10,579 nucleotides of DNA from Nitrosomonadaceae bacterium. Its GTDB lineage: Bacteria > Pseudomonadota > Gammaproteobacteria > Burkholderiales > Nitrosomonadaceae. Positions 1 to 6,147 of this stretch are shown piece after piece (the stretch's first letter is position 1; each line of letters starts with the position of its first letter). The stretch covers positions 1-10,579 of the forward strand of contig JAHELA010000047.1 in NCBI GenBank assembly GCA_024644425.1, in the 5' to 3' direction. Both the position numbers and the translations under genes were made by a program. Below the pieces are notes generated by a model. That model did no database searches and was not told the DNA's origin. It saw only the letters and a program-made list of their open reading frames with translations.

Positions 1-30
1 AATAAGCAGCTTAAATATTTTTGTGTGCAT
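1..30 (-). CDS. Possible start of a divergent gene, perhaps bamE (partial)
   Basis: Reading leftwards from an ATG at 30-28 gives MHTKIFKLLI. This is a short basic start running into hydrophobic residues, as in a lipoprotein signal peptide, and the frame leaves the window open. In many betaproteobacteria the gene divergent from fur is bamE (smpA), an outer-membrane assembly lipoprotein, so position and N-terminus are compatible with it. An alternative ATG at 41-39 in another frame also stays open to the edge. Only ten codons are visible and there is no clear SD, so this is an inference from context. Confidence 0.3.
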   Translation of the reverse strand, partial: MHTKIFKLLI

Positions 31-44
31 CGCGTCAACATATG

Positions 45-73
45 TTTTCAAAGCAGATTTAACATTATATGAT
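45..73 (+). promoter_or_regulatory. Candidate sigma70 promoter for fur
   Basis: TTTTCA (45-50, four of six matches to TTGACA) and TATGAT (68-73, five of six matches to TATAAT) are separated by 17 nt and lie 31 nt upstream of the fur ATG at 105. A second -10-like TATAAT at 80-85 has only a poor -35 partner. The stretch is AT-rich, so matches by chance are possible. I see no good 19-bp Fur box here that would show autoregulation. Confidence 0.35.
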
Positions 74-104
74 ACAGTATATAATTTACCGGGCAGATAT
101 AACT

Positions 105-533
105 ATGAGCAAATCAAACGATCTCAAGACTATGGGCCTTAAGGCCACGTTACCACGACTAAGAATTCTTAGTTTATTTGAAAATTCTGCTATACAACAC
201 CTATCGGCAGAAGATGTATATCGATCTTTAATAAGTGAAGGTGAAGATATTGGCCTCGCCACTGTCTATAGAGTTCTAACCCAATTTGAGCAGGCTGGAG
301 TTTTAAAGCGTCATCACTTTGAAAGCGGTAAAGCGGTATTTGAACTAAATCGAGGTGATCATCATGATCATCTTGTATGCCTACAGTGTGGTCATGTTGG
401 TGAATTCTATGACGAGGAAATAGAGAAACGCCAGGTTAAAATTGCTAAAGATCGCGGTTTTATCATACACGAGCACTCGCTTTCGCTATATGTAGATTGT
501 GTAAAACCAACTTGTGCTTACCGCAAAGTATAA
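105..533 (+). CDS. fur: Ferric uptake regulator Fur
   Basis: Fur is a cytoplasmic homodimeric metalloregulator that binds Fe(II) and represses iron-uptake genes. The 142-residue protein has the usual family length. It has a winged-helix DNA-binding half (about residues 1-82, including AEDVYRSL and GLATVYRVL) and a metal-binding, dimerising half. The metal half starts with the HHDH cluster at 86-89. Structural zinc cysteine pairs are visible as CLQC (C92, C95) and CVKPTC (C132, C137). The frame is open from an ATG at 69, but the ATG at 105 is preferred because MSKSNDLKTMGLKATLPRLR matches the normal family N-terminus and the extra 12 residues do not. The SD is weak. The gene is followed by a 127-nt gap and then the lol genes, so it is probably its own transcription unit. 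Confidence 0.95.
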   Translation: MSKSNDLKTMGLKATLPRLRILSLFENSAIQHLSAEDVYRSLISEGEDIGLATVYRVLTQFEQAGVLKRHHFESGKAVFELNRGDHHDHLVCLQCGHVGEFYDEEIEKRQVKIAKDRGFIIHEHSLSLYVDCVKPTCAYRKV

Positions 534-660
534 GTGAGAGATGAATAAAACTAAATTTATGAAAGAAAACTAAGTTGAAATTATTCAATTCAGCCTTGCT
601 CTATATTACACCCAGACGGAATGAGGCAAATTTTGTAATTCCTTTTTATATTTAGGTGTT

Positions 661-1914
661 TTGTCTGTGCCTTCTTATGAGTTTTTCATTGGTCTCCGTT
701 ACACACGCGCAAAACGCCGCAATCACTTTATTTCGTTTATTTCATTAACTTCGCTTTTAGGAATCACGCTCGGTATGACTGCACTTATAACGGTGATGTC
801 AGTAATGAACGGATTCCAGAAAGAAGTGCGTACTCGTATTCTTGGTGTGGCATCACACATTCAGATAAATGGTATAAATGAAACTCTTCCAGACTGGCAA
901 AAAATTGCAAATCAAGCAGTGCAGCACCCACAAGTAGAAGCTGCTGCGCCCTTTGTTAGTGCTCAGGGCATGGTGTCTTTCAATCAAGCAGTACGTGGTG
1001 TGTTAGTACGTGGGATCCTACCTGATACAGAAAATAATGTCGCTGATTTTTCAAAGATGATGGTAGATGGAGAACTAAATGACCTCGAGCCAGGAATGTT
1101 TGGTATTGTTGTTGGCAAAGAATTAGCACGAACTTTGGGCGCATCCAAGGGAGATAAGATTATATTAATCTCACCGCAAGGGCAAATGACACCAGTAGGA
1201 ATACTGCCACGTCTCAAACAATTTACTATTACTGGTATTTTTGAAGCAGGACATTTTGAATATGACTCCTCGTTGGCGTTAATTCATATGGCGGATGCAC
1301 AAAAACTGTATCGCATGAAAGATGGCAGTGTATCGGGTGTAAGACTGAAATTACACGATCTCTTCCAAGCTCCAAAAGTAGTTCGAGAACTTGCTCTAAT
1401 AATTTCATCATATACATACATTAGTGATTGGACCAGTCAACATGCAAACTATTTTCGCGCAATCCAGATTGAAAAAAGAATGCTCTCTCTTATTCTTGCT
1501 TTAATCATTGCAGTAGCGGCTTTTAATATCGTTTCGACACTAGTAATGGCAGTAACTGACAAACAGCCTGATATTGCAATTTTACGTACCCTTGGAGCAA
1601 GTCCACGAAGCATCATGAAGATTTTTATTGTACAAGGCACATTGATTGGTGCTTTTGGTACGATACTAGGGGTTATTGGAGGAACTTTGCTGGCCTTTAA
1701 TGTAGACTCCGTAATTGCGCTAATAGAGTATTTGTTCACTGTTCAGTTTCTATCTAATGAAGTTTATTACATTAGCAAGATTCCATCAGACCCTCATCTT
1801 ACTGACATAGTTGCAGTTGCAATCATATCGTTTGGATTGACCATACTGGCTACAATTTATCCCAGTTACCGAGCATCCAAAGTTAATCCGTCAGAAGCTT
1901 TAAGATATGAATAA
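661..1914 (+). CDS. lolC: Lipoprotein-releasing system permease LolC/LolE family
   Basis: This is the inner-membrane permease that, with LolD, extracts mature lipoproteins and hands them to the periplasmic chaperone LolA. The 417-residue protein opens with the family hallmark GLRYTRAKRRNHFISFISL. It has four membrane segments (about 24-48, 274-297, 320-346, 381-400) around a large periplasmic domain (about 50-270), and ends in the conserved YPSYRASKVNPSEALRYE. The segment around residues 174-187 (GQMTPVGILPRLKQ) resembles the LolA-binding hook of LolC. Only one permease is present here, so it may act as a homodimer (LolF-type); a second copy elsewhere cannot be excluded. The start is TTG 661 or GTG 667, with AGGTG at 654-658 serving either. 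It overlaps lolD by 8 nt, implying translational coupling. Confidence 0.93.
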   Translation: MSVPSYEFFIGLRYTRAKRRNHFISFISLTSLLGITLGMTALITVMSVMNGFQKEVRTRILGVASHIQINGINETLPDWQKIANQAVQHPQVEAAAPFVSAQGMVSFNQAVRGVLVRGILPDTENNVADFSKMMVDGELNDLEPGMFGIVVGKELARTLGASKGDKIILISPQGQMTPVGILPRLKQFTITGIFEAGHFEYDSSLALIHMADAQKLYRMKDGSVSGVRLKLHDLFQAPKVVRELALIISSYTYISDWTSQHANYFRAIQIEKRMLSLILALIIAVAAFNIVSTLVMAVTDKQPDIAILRTLGASPRSIMKIFIVQGTLIGAFGTILGVIGGTLLAFNVDSVIALIEYLFTVQFLSNEVYYISKIPSDPHLTDIVAVAIISFGLTILATIYPSYRASKVNPSEALRYE

Positions 1915-2584
1915 AGTAATTCTTTCTTGTAGCAATTTACGTAAAAGCTATTTTCAGGGAAAGTTTGAGGTGCCTGTTCTTTTGGGCGTGGATCTACGTG
2001 TCTTCGCAAGTGAAACACTTTCCATTGTTGGTATATCTGGCTCAGGAAAAAGCACATTGCTACACCTGCTTGGCGGACTAGATGAACCCACTACTGGAAA
2101 CATCCAAATTCTAGGTCAGAATATTGCTTCTATAAATGAAGAAAAGAGATGTCAACTTCGTAACGAATCACTTGGATTTATTTATCAATTTCACCACTTA
2201 CTACCAGAATTCAGTGCGCTTGAGAATGTTGCAATGCCATTGCTGATTAGGCATACGAATAAAAATGAATCTTATGATCATGCTGCAGTGGTATTAAAAA
2301 AGGTTGGACTGGGTCATCGACTATCACACATACCAGGAGAACTTTCGGGCGGGGAACGCCAGCGTGCAGCAATAGCACGCGCATTAGTAACTAAACCTGC
2401 ATGTATACTTGCTGATGAGCCTACCGGTAACCTTGATAGGCATACTGCATACGAAGTCTATGAGCTGATGTTAGAGCTTAACCGTGAAGCTGGTGCTAGC
2501 CTTATAATTGTTACCCATGATCCCATTCTAGCCAAACGTACAGGAAGGACTTTACAGTTAGTTGATGGTATGCTGACAGAATAA
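1907..2584 (+). CDS. lolD: Lipoprotein-releasing system ATP-binding protein LolD
   Basis: LolD is the cytoplasmic ABC ATPase that powers lipoprotein release by the LolC/E permease. All nucleotide-binding motifs are intact in the 225 residues: Walker A GISGSGKST (42-50), Q-loop glutamine Q94 in FIYQFHHLLPEFSALENV, signature LSGGE (146-150), Walker B CILADE (166-171) and H-loop H204. The FHHLLPEFSALENV stretch after the Q-loop is typical of LolD rather than of general MacB or FtsE ATPases. The ATG lies inside the last codons of the permease gene (8-nt overlap), so the two are coupled. No alternative start is needed, because the N-terminus MNKVILSCSNLRKSY has the normal length. Confidence 0.96.
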   Translation: MNKVILSCSNLRKSYFQGKFEVPVLLGVDLRVFASETLSIVGISGSGKSTLLHLLGGLDEPTTGNIQILGQNIASINEEKRCQLRNESLGFIYQFHHLLPEFSALENVAMPLLIRHTNKNESYDHAAVVLKKVGLGHRLSHIPGELSGGERQRAAIARALVTKPACILADEPTGNLDRHTAYEVYELMLELNREAGASLIIVTHDPILAKRTGRTLQLVDGMLTE

Positions 2585-2604
2585 GGATGCTATCGTGAAA
2601 AAAT

Positions 2605-2619
2605 AAGTAAGATTTACTT
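2605..2619. repeat. Short inverted repeat after lolD
   Basis: AAGTAA and TTACTT form a perfect 6-bp inverted repeat around a 3-nt GAT centre, 21 nt after the lolD stop. A pyrimidine-rich run with several T residues follows (about 2620-2638). The stem has only one G-C pair per arm and no immediate uninterrupted T tract, so it is at best a weak terminator or pause site and may be chance. Confidence 0.25.
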
Positions 2620-2654
2620 TAGTTTATCTCTCTTTTGTCGATTACGAGAATACT

Positions 2655-2975
2655 ATGAAAGAGTCTTATAAAGAGTCTTTTCAGCTCATATTATCTTTAA
2701 TTTATGTTGCTTTTGTCATCGCAGGGATTTCTGGGATTTCTTATAGTCTATTCCGCCCTGGAGGCTGGGTTAGTAATTGGTTGGGTAATGTTTGGAGCAT
2801 GGAAATGCATTACTTGGTCATGGCTATTCCTATTTTCGTAATTTCTATTGTTGTTATCAAAAAATGGCTAAATGGAATATTTGCTAGTAGTAAGGGGGAC
2901 ACCGTAGTCAATTTGTTAATGGGTGTTTTATTACTAGCAGGAGTATATTTCTCCGGGAGTTATTTTTTCTTTTAA
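2655..2975 (+). CDS. Small three-pass membrane protein, function unknown
   Basis: I do not recognise this 106-residue protein. It looks real: it starts with ATG behind a weak SD-like GAGAA (2647-2650 region) and has a charged N-terminus (MKESYKESFQ). Three clear hydrophobic segments follow at about 10-33, 52-68 and 83-103. The lysines (K69, K70, K80) sit between segments two and three, and the protein ends in SGSYFFF. The distribution of charges suggests a cytoplasmic N-terminus. No signal peptide cleavage site or cysteine-lipobox is present. It lies 70 nt after lolD on the same strand and ends 29 nt before a convergent gene, so it may be read through from the lol genes. That does not show a role in lipoprotein traffic. 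Confidence 0.7.
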   Translation: MKESYKESFQLILSLIYVAFVIAGISGISYSLFRPGGWVSNWLGNVWSMEMHYLVMAIPIFVISIVVIKKWLNGIFASSKGDTVVNLLMGVLLLAGVYFSGSYFFF

Positions 2976-3004
2976 TAGCAAAGACCAAGCTCTTAACTAA
3001 TATT

Positions 3005-3622
3005 TCAATAGTCTACTGGCAATGAGTCAAGACTGCGCCACAAATACCACGTTGCTACAGACCTCCATGGCTTCCATATCTCAGAAATTGTACGTATCTT
3101 AAGCTCGCCTATAGGTTGGTTAGCGTTATAATGAATACTTAATGCACGCTTTAGACCTAAGTCATTCATTGGCAGCACGTCCAAACGTAGCATATGAAAT
3201 ATCAAAAACATTTCAGCGGTCCAACGCCCAATTCCTTTTACTTTTGTGAGCTCTAAAATGAGTGCCTCGTCGTCCATTTTTTGCCATTTGGACTCACTTA
3301 AGCTTTTATTAATAAAGTGTATTGACAGGTCGTGTAAATAAACTACCTTCCTCTGTGACAATCCACAACCTCTTAGCACATCTTCTTGTGTTCTATGAAC
3401 AGCGTATGGTGTGATCTCAGGTACTGTAGTAATTATTTTCTTCCAAACACTTTCTGCTGCCTGCACAGAAATCTGCTGCCCTACAATAGAGCGTACTAAT
3501 GTAGTATAAGCATCTCCATGTGAACATAGCGCAGCTCCTTTAAAACATGATATAAGCTTATGCATCACTTTATCACGTTTAGCAAGCTCCTGAGTTGCTG
3601 TTGTCCAGTGTTCTGGAGTCAT
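3005..3622 (-). CDS. DNA-3-methyladenine glycosylase II family (AlkA-like HhH-GPD)
   Basis: This is a base-excision repair enzyme predicted to remove alkylated purines such as 3-methyladenine from DNA. In the 205 residues the family motif IVGQQIS lies at 46-52. The helix-hairpin-helix is VKGIGRWTAEMF (128-139), and the expected catalytic aspartate is D154 in LPMNDLGLKRAL. The protein lacks the N-terminal domain of E. coli AlkA and the iron-sulfur cysteines of EndoIII/MutY, so it belongs to the short AlkA-type class. The ATG at 3622-3620 has only a weak SD. The gene begins 12 nt after the stop of the DUF2062 gene upstream on the same strand, so the two are probably cotranscribed. The exact substrate range cannot be read from the sequence. 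Confidence 0.88.
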   Translation of the reverse strand: MTPEHWTTATQELAKRDKVMHKLISCFKGAALCSHGDAYTTLVRSIVGQQISVQAAESVWKKIITTVPEITPYAVHRTQEDVLRGCGLSQRKVVYLHDLSIHFINKSLSESKWQKMDDEALILELTKVKGIGRWTAEMFLIFHMLRLDVLPMNDLGLKRALSIHYNANQPIGELKIRTISEIWKPWRSVATWYLWRSLDSLPVDY

Positions 3623-3634
3623 TTTAATTAATCA

Positions 3635-4189
3635 TCAATGGTTTCGTTGTGCCCTTTTACGCCACTCATAAACTACGAATAGTCGCCATGCTCCACGTAC
3701 TGTGAAATAGCCTACAATTGAAAGCAGTATCGCTAACAAGAAAATTCCAGTCAATAAGGTTTTTCCAAGGGAAGCTAGCCAATTAATTATGGAAGGAATC
3801 CATTCATTAATCTCTTTGTCTAACAGGGAAAACTCGAGCTGGGGCATACTAGCCCCACCATTACCGATCACAAAATCACCAATAGCATATGCAGCAAGAT
3901 AAATTGGTACTATGGTAAAAGGATTGGAATAAAGTGTAACTAACACAGCTAGCGGTAAATTCACTTTGAAAATTATGGCAAACATCGAAGCGAAGAAGAA
4001 TTGGACTGGATTACTCCCGGGGATCAAACCAGCAAATAACCCTGCTGCAACTCCGCCCGCCACAGAGTAACGATTTAAATGCCACAGATTGTGGTGTTGC
4101 AACAAACCCCCAAACATTCTGATGAATTTATTCTGATGAATGGTATCGTGTGAAGGAAGGTATTTTTTGAAAAATTTCCGAGGCGCCAA
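3635..4189 (-). CDS. DUF2062 family inner-membrane protein
   Basis: This 184-residue integral membrane protein belongs to the DUF2062 family, whose function is not established. The N-terminus MAPRKFFKKYLPSH is the family hallmark. The sequence SVAGGVAAGLFAGLIPGSNPVQ (about 42-63) begins the conserved hydrophobic core, followed by LPLAVLVTLYSNPFTIVPIY (79-98). A further membrane segment lies at about 142-165 and the tail is basic (YEWRKRAQRNH). The start is TTG at 4189-4187: AGGAGA at 4200-4195 sits 5 nt upstream, and the encoded N-terminus matches relatives, which makes this rare start codon convincing. It leads a likely two-gene unit with the downstream DNA glycosylase gene. Confidence 0.88.
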   Translation of the reverse strand: MAPRKFFKKYLPSHDTIHQNKFIRMFGGLLQHHNLWHLNRYSVAGGVAAGLFAGLIPGSNPVQFFFASMFAIIFKVNLPLAVLVTLYSNPFTIVPIYLAAYAIGDFVIGNGGASMPQLEFSLLDKEINEWIPSIINWLASLGKTLLTGIFLLAILLSIVGYFTVRGAWRLFVVYEWRKRAQRNH

Positions 4190-4496
4190 ACAAGTCTCCT
4201 AAACTACCAATATGATTTGCTTATAATATATAACCGGTTACTATACTACCTCATGAGTTTGTCCAACTGAAAAATCCAAAAATAAATTGGACCGCAAATT
4301 AGATTTCAGCTTTCTACAGCTCTTAAAGCCATATGGAATTAGTAAGTATGTAATTTATTGTATTATTTATAACTATTCCACAAATTTCCTGTAGTTTTTT
4401 AGAAATTCGTACTATCTTAATACTCTATGCTGATAATGTGCATTGTAATATTGTGTCATATTATTTTTTAGTTATTATTTCTTCTGGAGATAATCT
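4190..4496. other. Divergent AT-rich intergenic region (DUF2062 gene / apt)
   Basis: These 307 nt lie between two divergently transcribed genes and should hold promoters for both. No credible ORF, tRNA or conserved RNA is visible. The strongest site next to each gene is its SD: AGGAGA (4195-4200, minus) and GGAG (4486-4489, plus, 7 nt before the apt GTG). A perfect palindrome lies at 4231-4240. On the minus strand TTGGAC (4266-4261) is followed after 15 nt by TATAGT, a possible but short-spaced promoter. On the plus strand several A/T hexamers resemble -10 boxes (for example 4432-4437 and 4368-4373), none with a good -35, so no apt promoter is called. Confidence 0.6.
4231..4240. repeat. Perfect 10-bp palindrome TAACCGGTTA
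   Basis: TAACCGGTTA is a perfect palindrome and the only GC-centred dyad in an otherwise AT-rich spacer, flanked by TATA on the left and CTATA on the right. It overlaps the region where the DUF2062 promoter would be expected, 42 to 51 nt upstream of that gene's start. It could be an operator half of a dimeric regulator, but a single 10-bp palindrome in 307 nt may arise by chance. Confidence 0.3.
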
Positions 4497-5024
4497 GTGC
4501 CCATTAAATCAAGAATCAGAACTGTCCCACATTATCCAAGGCAAGGTGTAATGTTTCGGGACATTACAACACTGTTAAAAGACCCGATAGGTTTTCAAGT
4601 CACAATTAACGAGTTCGTCAATCATTTTAGCGGCGTAAGAATTGATAGGGTAGTTGGAATTGAGGCTCGCGGTTTTATTATTGGAGCAACACTTGCATTT
4701 CAGCTTGGCGTTGGCTTCGTACCAATTCGCAAGAAAGGCAAGTTGCCGGCAGAAACTCGCAGTCATAATTATAAATTAGAGTATGGCACCGATTGTATTG
4801 AAATTCATACAGATGCCATTTCACAAGGTGAGCACATATTGCTAGTGGATGATCTGATAGCTACAGGTGGTACAGCAGAAGCCGCAGTAAAATTAATTGA
4901 ATCTATGGGTGGAAAGATTGTAGAGTGTTGTTTCGTAATTGATTTACCTGACCTCGGGGGTAGTTTACGGCTAGAAAAACATGGTCAAAAAGTTTTCTCT
5001 CTTTGTAAATTTGAAGGAAATTGA
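4497..5024 (+). CDS. apt: Adenine phosphoribosyltransferase
   Basis: Apt is a cytoplasmic purine-salvage enzyme that joins adenine and PRPP to give AMP and pyrophosphate. The 175-residue length fits the family. Visible motifs are VPHYPRQGVMFRDITTLL (10-27), GIEARGF (54-60), the flexible-loop region IRKKGKLPAET (77-87) and the PRPP-binding signature VDDLIATGGT (117-126). The start is GTG 4497: GGAG at 4486-4489 lies 7 nt after its end to the codon, and MPIKSRIRTVPHYP gives the usual N-terminus. The stop at 5022-5024 is 2 nt from the mtnA start, so translation of the two is very likely coupled. The pairing suggests a main role in recovering adenine released from methylthioadenosine. Confidence 0.95.
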   Translation: MPIKSRIRTVPHYPRQGVMFRDITTLLKDPIGFQVTINEFVNHFSGVRIDRVVGIEARGFIIGATLAFQLGVGFVPIRKKGKLPAETRSHNYKLEYGTDCIEIHTDAISQGEHILLVDDLIATGGTAEAAVKLIESMGGKIVECCFVIDLPDLGGSLRLEKHGQKVFSLCKFEGN

Positions 5025-5026
5025 CC

Positions 5027-6088
5027 GTGATTAAAAGAAACACGAAGCAAACCGTAGAGGCAATACGGTGGAAGAATGAGCGACTGGAAATACTTGACCA
5101 ACGTTTGTTGCCCTCTCGATTTGAATATCTTACATATAATTCTGCAATAGAAGTAGCAGAGGGTATCCGCTCTATGGTAGTGCGTGGCGCTCCAATAATT
5201 GGCTGTGCTTCTGCTTATGGTGTGGCGCTAGAAGCCCTGAGGTTACGAACTACTACAACCAGTGAATTTGCTAGTGCTATGGACAAAGCTTTCAAAGTAT
5301 TAGCAAAAAGTCGCCCCACAGCAATAAATTTATTCTGGGCACTGAAACGAATGCACGCTATTTGGCAAAGTGCTACTGGTCTCACTTCTAGTGAAATTGC
5401 AGATACCTTACTGTATGCAGCACATCAGATGTTGGCTGAAGATTATAGGGTTAACCGTTCCATGGGTACTTTTGGCGCAAAATTGATATCTAGTAATGCA
5501 AAAATTTTTACTTATTGCAATGCGGGCGCTTTAGCGACGGCCGGCCATGGTACCGCCCTTGGTATCATTCGTTCTGCTGTAGAAATCGGCAAGAAAGTTT
5601 CTGTAACTGTGAGCGAGACCAGACCATTTCTTCAAGGTGCTCGGCTTACGGTATGGGAAATGTTGCAAGAAAAAATTCCTGTAACACTCATAACAGATAA
5701 CATGACAGGATATTTAATGAATCGAGGAGAAATTGACGCTGTAATAGTTGGAACTGACCGTGTGGCAGCTAATGGAGATGTAGCAAATAAAATTGGCACT
5801 TATATGGTAGCTGTATTAGCAAAACGTCACAACATCCCGTTCTATGTAGCCTGCCCATTGTCTTCTATTGACCTAACTACTCCGAATGGAGCAGCAATTC
5901 CTATTGAGGAAAGAAATGCTGATGAAATAGCCAGCTTTCATGGGTATCAGTGGACAACAAAAGAAGTCAATATTTGTAATCCGGCTTTTGATGTAACGCC
6001 CGTAGATTTAGTTACGGCGCTAATTACAGAAAAAGGGATCGTGAAACGACCAAACTCCGACAGTATATTAAGATTGTTCAATTCCTAA
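5027..6088 (+). CDS. mtnA: Methylthioribose-1-phosphate isomerase MtnA
   Basis: MtnA isomerises 5-methylthioribose-1-phosphate to methylthioribulose-1-phosphate in methionine salvage. The 353-residue protein belongs to the eIF-2B alpha/beta/delta-like fold. It has RGAPIIG (53-59), TYCNAGALATAGHGTALG (162-179) with the expected catalytic C164, and SETRPFLQGARLTVWEM (196-212). DNMTGYLM (224-231) and GTDRVAANGDVANKIGTY (242-259) follow, the latter with the expected catalytic D244. The start is GTG 5027, with AAGGAA at 5014-5019 and a 7-nt gap; the in-frame TTG at 5021 would lie only 1 nt beyond the SD and is rejected. The final enzymes of the salvage pathway are not in this window. Confidence 0.95.
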   Translation: MIKRNTKQTVEAIRWKNERLEILDQRLLPSRFEYLTYNSAIEVAEGIRSMVVRGAPIIGCASAYGVALEALRLRTTTTSEFASAMDKAFKVLAKSRPTAINLFWALKRMHAIWQSATGLTSSEIADTLLYAAHQMLAEDYRVNRSMGTFGAKLISSNAKIFTYCNAGALATAGHGTALGIIRSAVEIGKKVSVTVSETRPFLQGARLTVWEMLQEKIPVTLITDNMTGYLMNRGEIDAVIVGTDRVAANGDVANKIGTYMVAVLAKRHNIPFYVACPLSSIDLTTPNGAAIPIEERNADEIASFHGYQWTTKEVNICNPAFDVTPVDLVTALITEKGIVKRPNSDSILRLFNS

Positions 6089-6117
6089 AATTACATACTG
6101 CATCATTCTTAAAATGT

Positions 6118-6142
6118 ATCAAAGCACAAAATATAATTTGAT
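6118..6142. repeat. Inverted repeat between convergent mtnA and rng
   Basis: ATCAAA (6118-6123) and TTTGAT (6137-6142) form a perfect 6-bp inverted repeat with a 13-nt AT-rich centre, in the 59-nt gap where mtnA and rng converge. As an RNA stem it would be weak in both directions and has no flanking T run of terminator quality. It is the only dyad of note in this junction. Confidence 0.2.
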
Positions 6143-6147
6143 GTAGA

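Noticed and set aside
69..104. N-terminal extension of Fur from the ATG at 69
   Set aside because: The extra residues have no counterpart in Fur proteins and overlap the candidate -10 region, while the ATG at 105 gives the standard N-terminus.
541..573. Ten-codon ORF between fur and lolC
   Set aside because: It begins with ATG, but the GAG bases are directly against the start codon, leaving no usable SD spacing. It is too short to separate from chance.
575..607. TTGAAA and TATATT as a lolC promoter
   Set aside because: The hexamers are 21 nt apart, beyond the 16-18 nt usable range, and no better pair is visible in the spacer.
984..1217. Antisense ORFs inside lolC (also 1229-1417 and 1449-1739, minus strand)
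   Set aside because: They lie wholly within a well-supported gene on the other strand and their translations show no domain-like features. They are shadows.
4432..4450. Fur box upstream of apt
   Set aside because: Agreement with the consensus is only about 12 of 19 in a very AT-rich spacer, which is expected by chance. It is kept only as a minor remark in the spacer finding.
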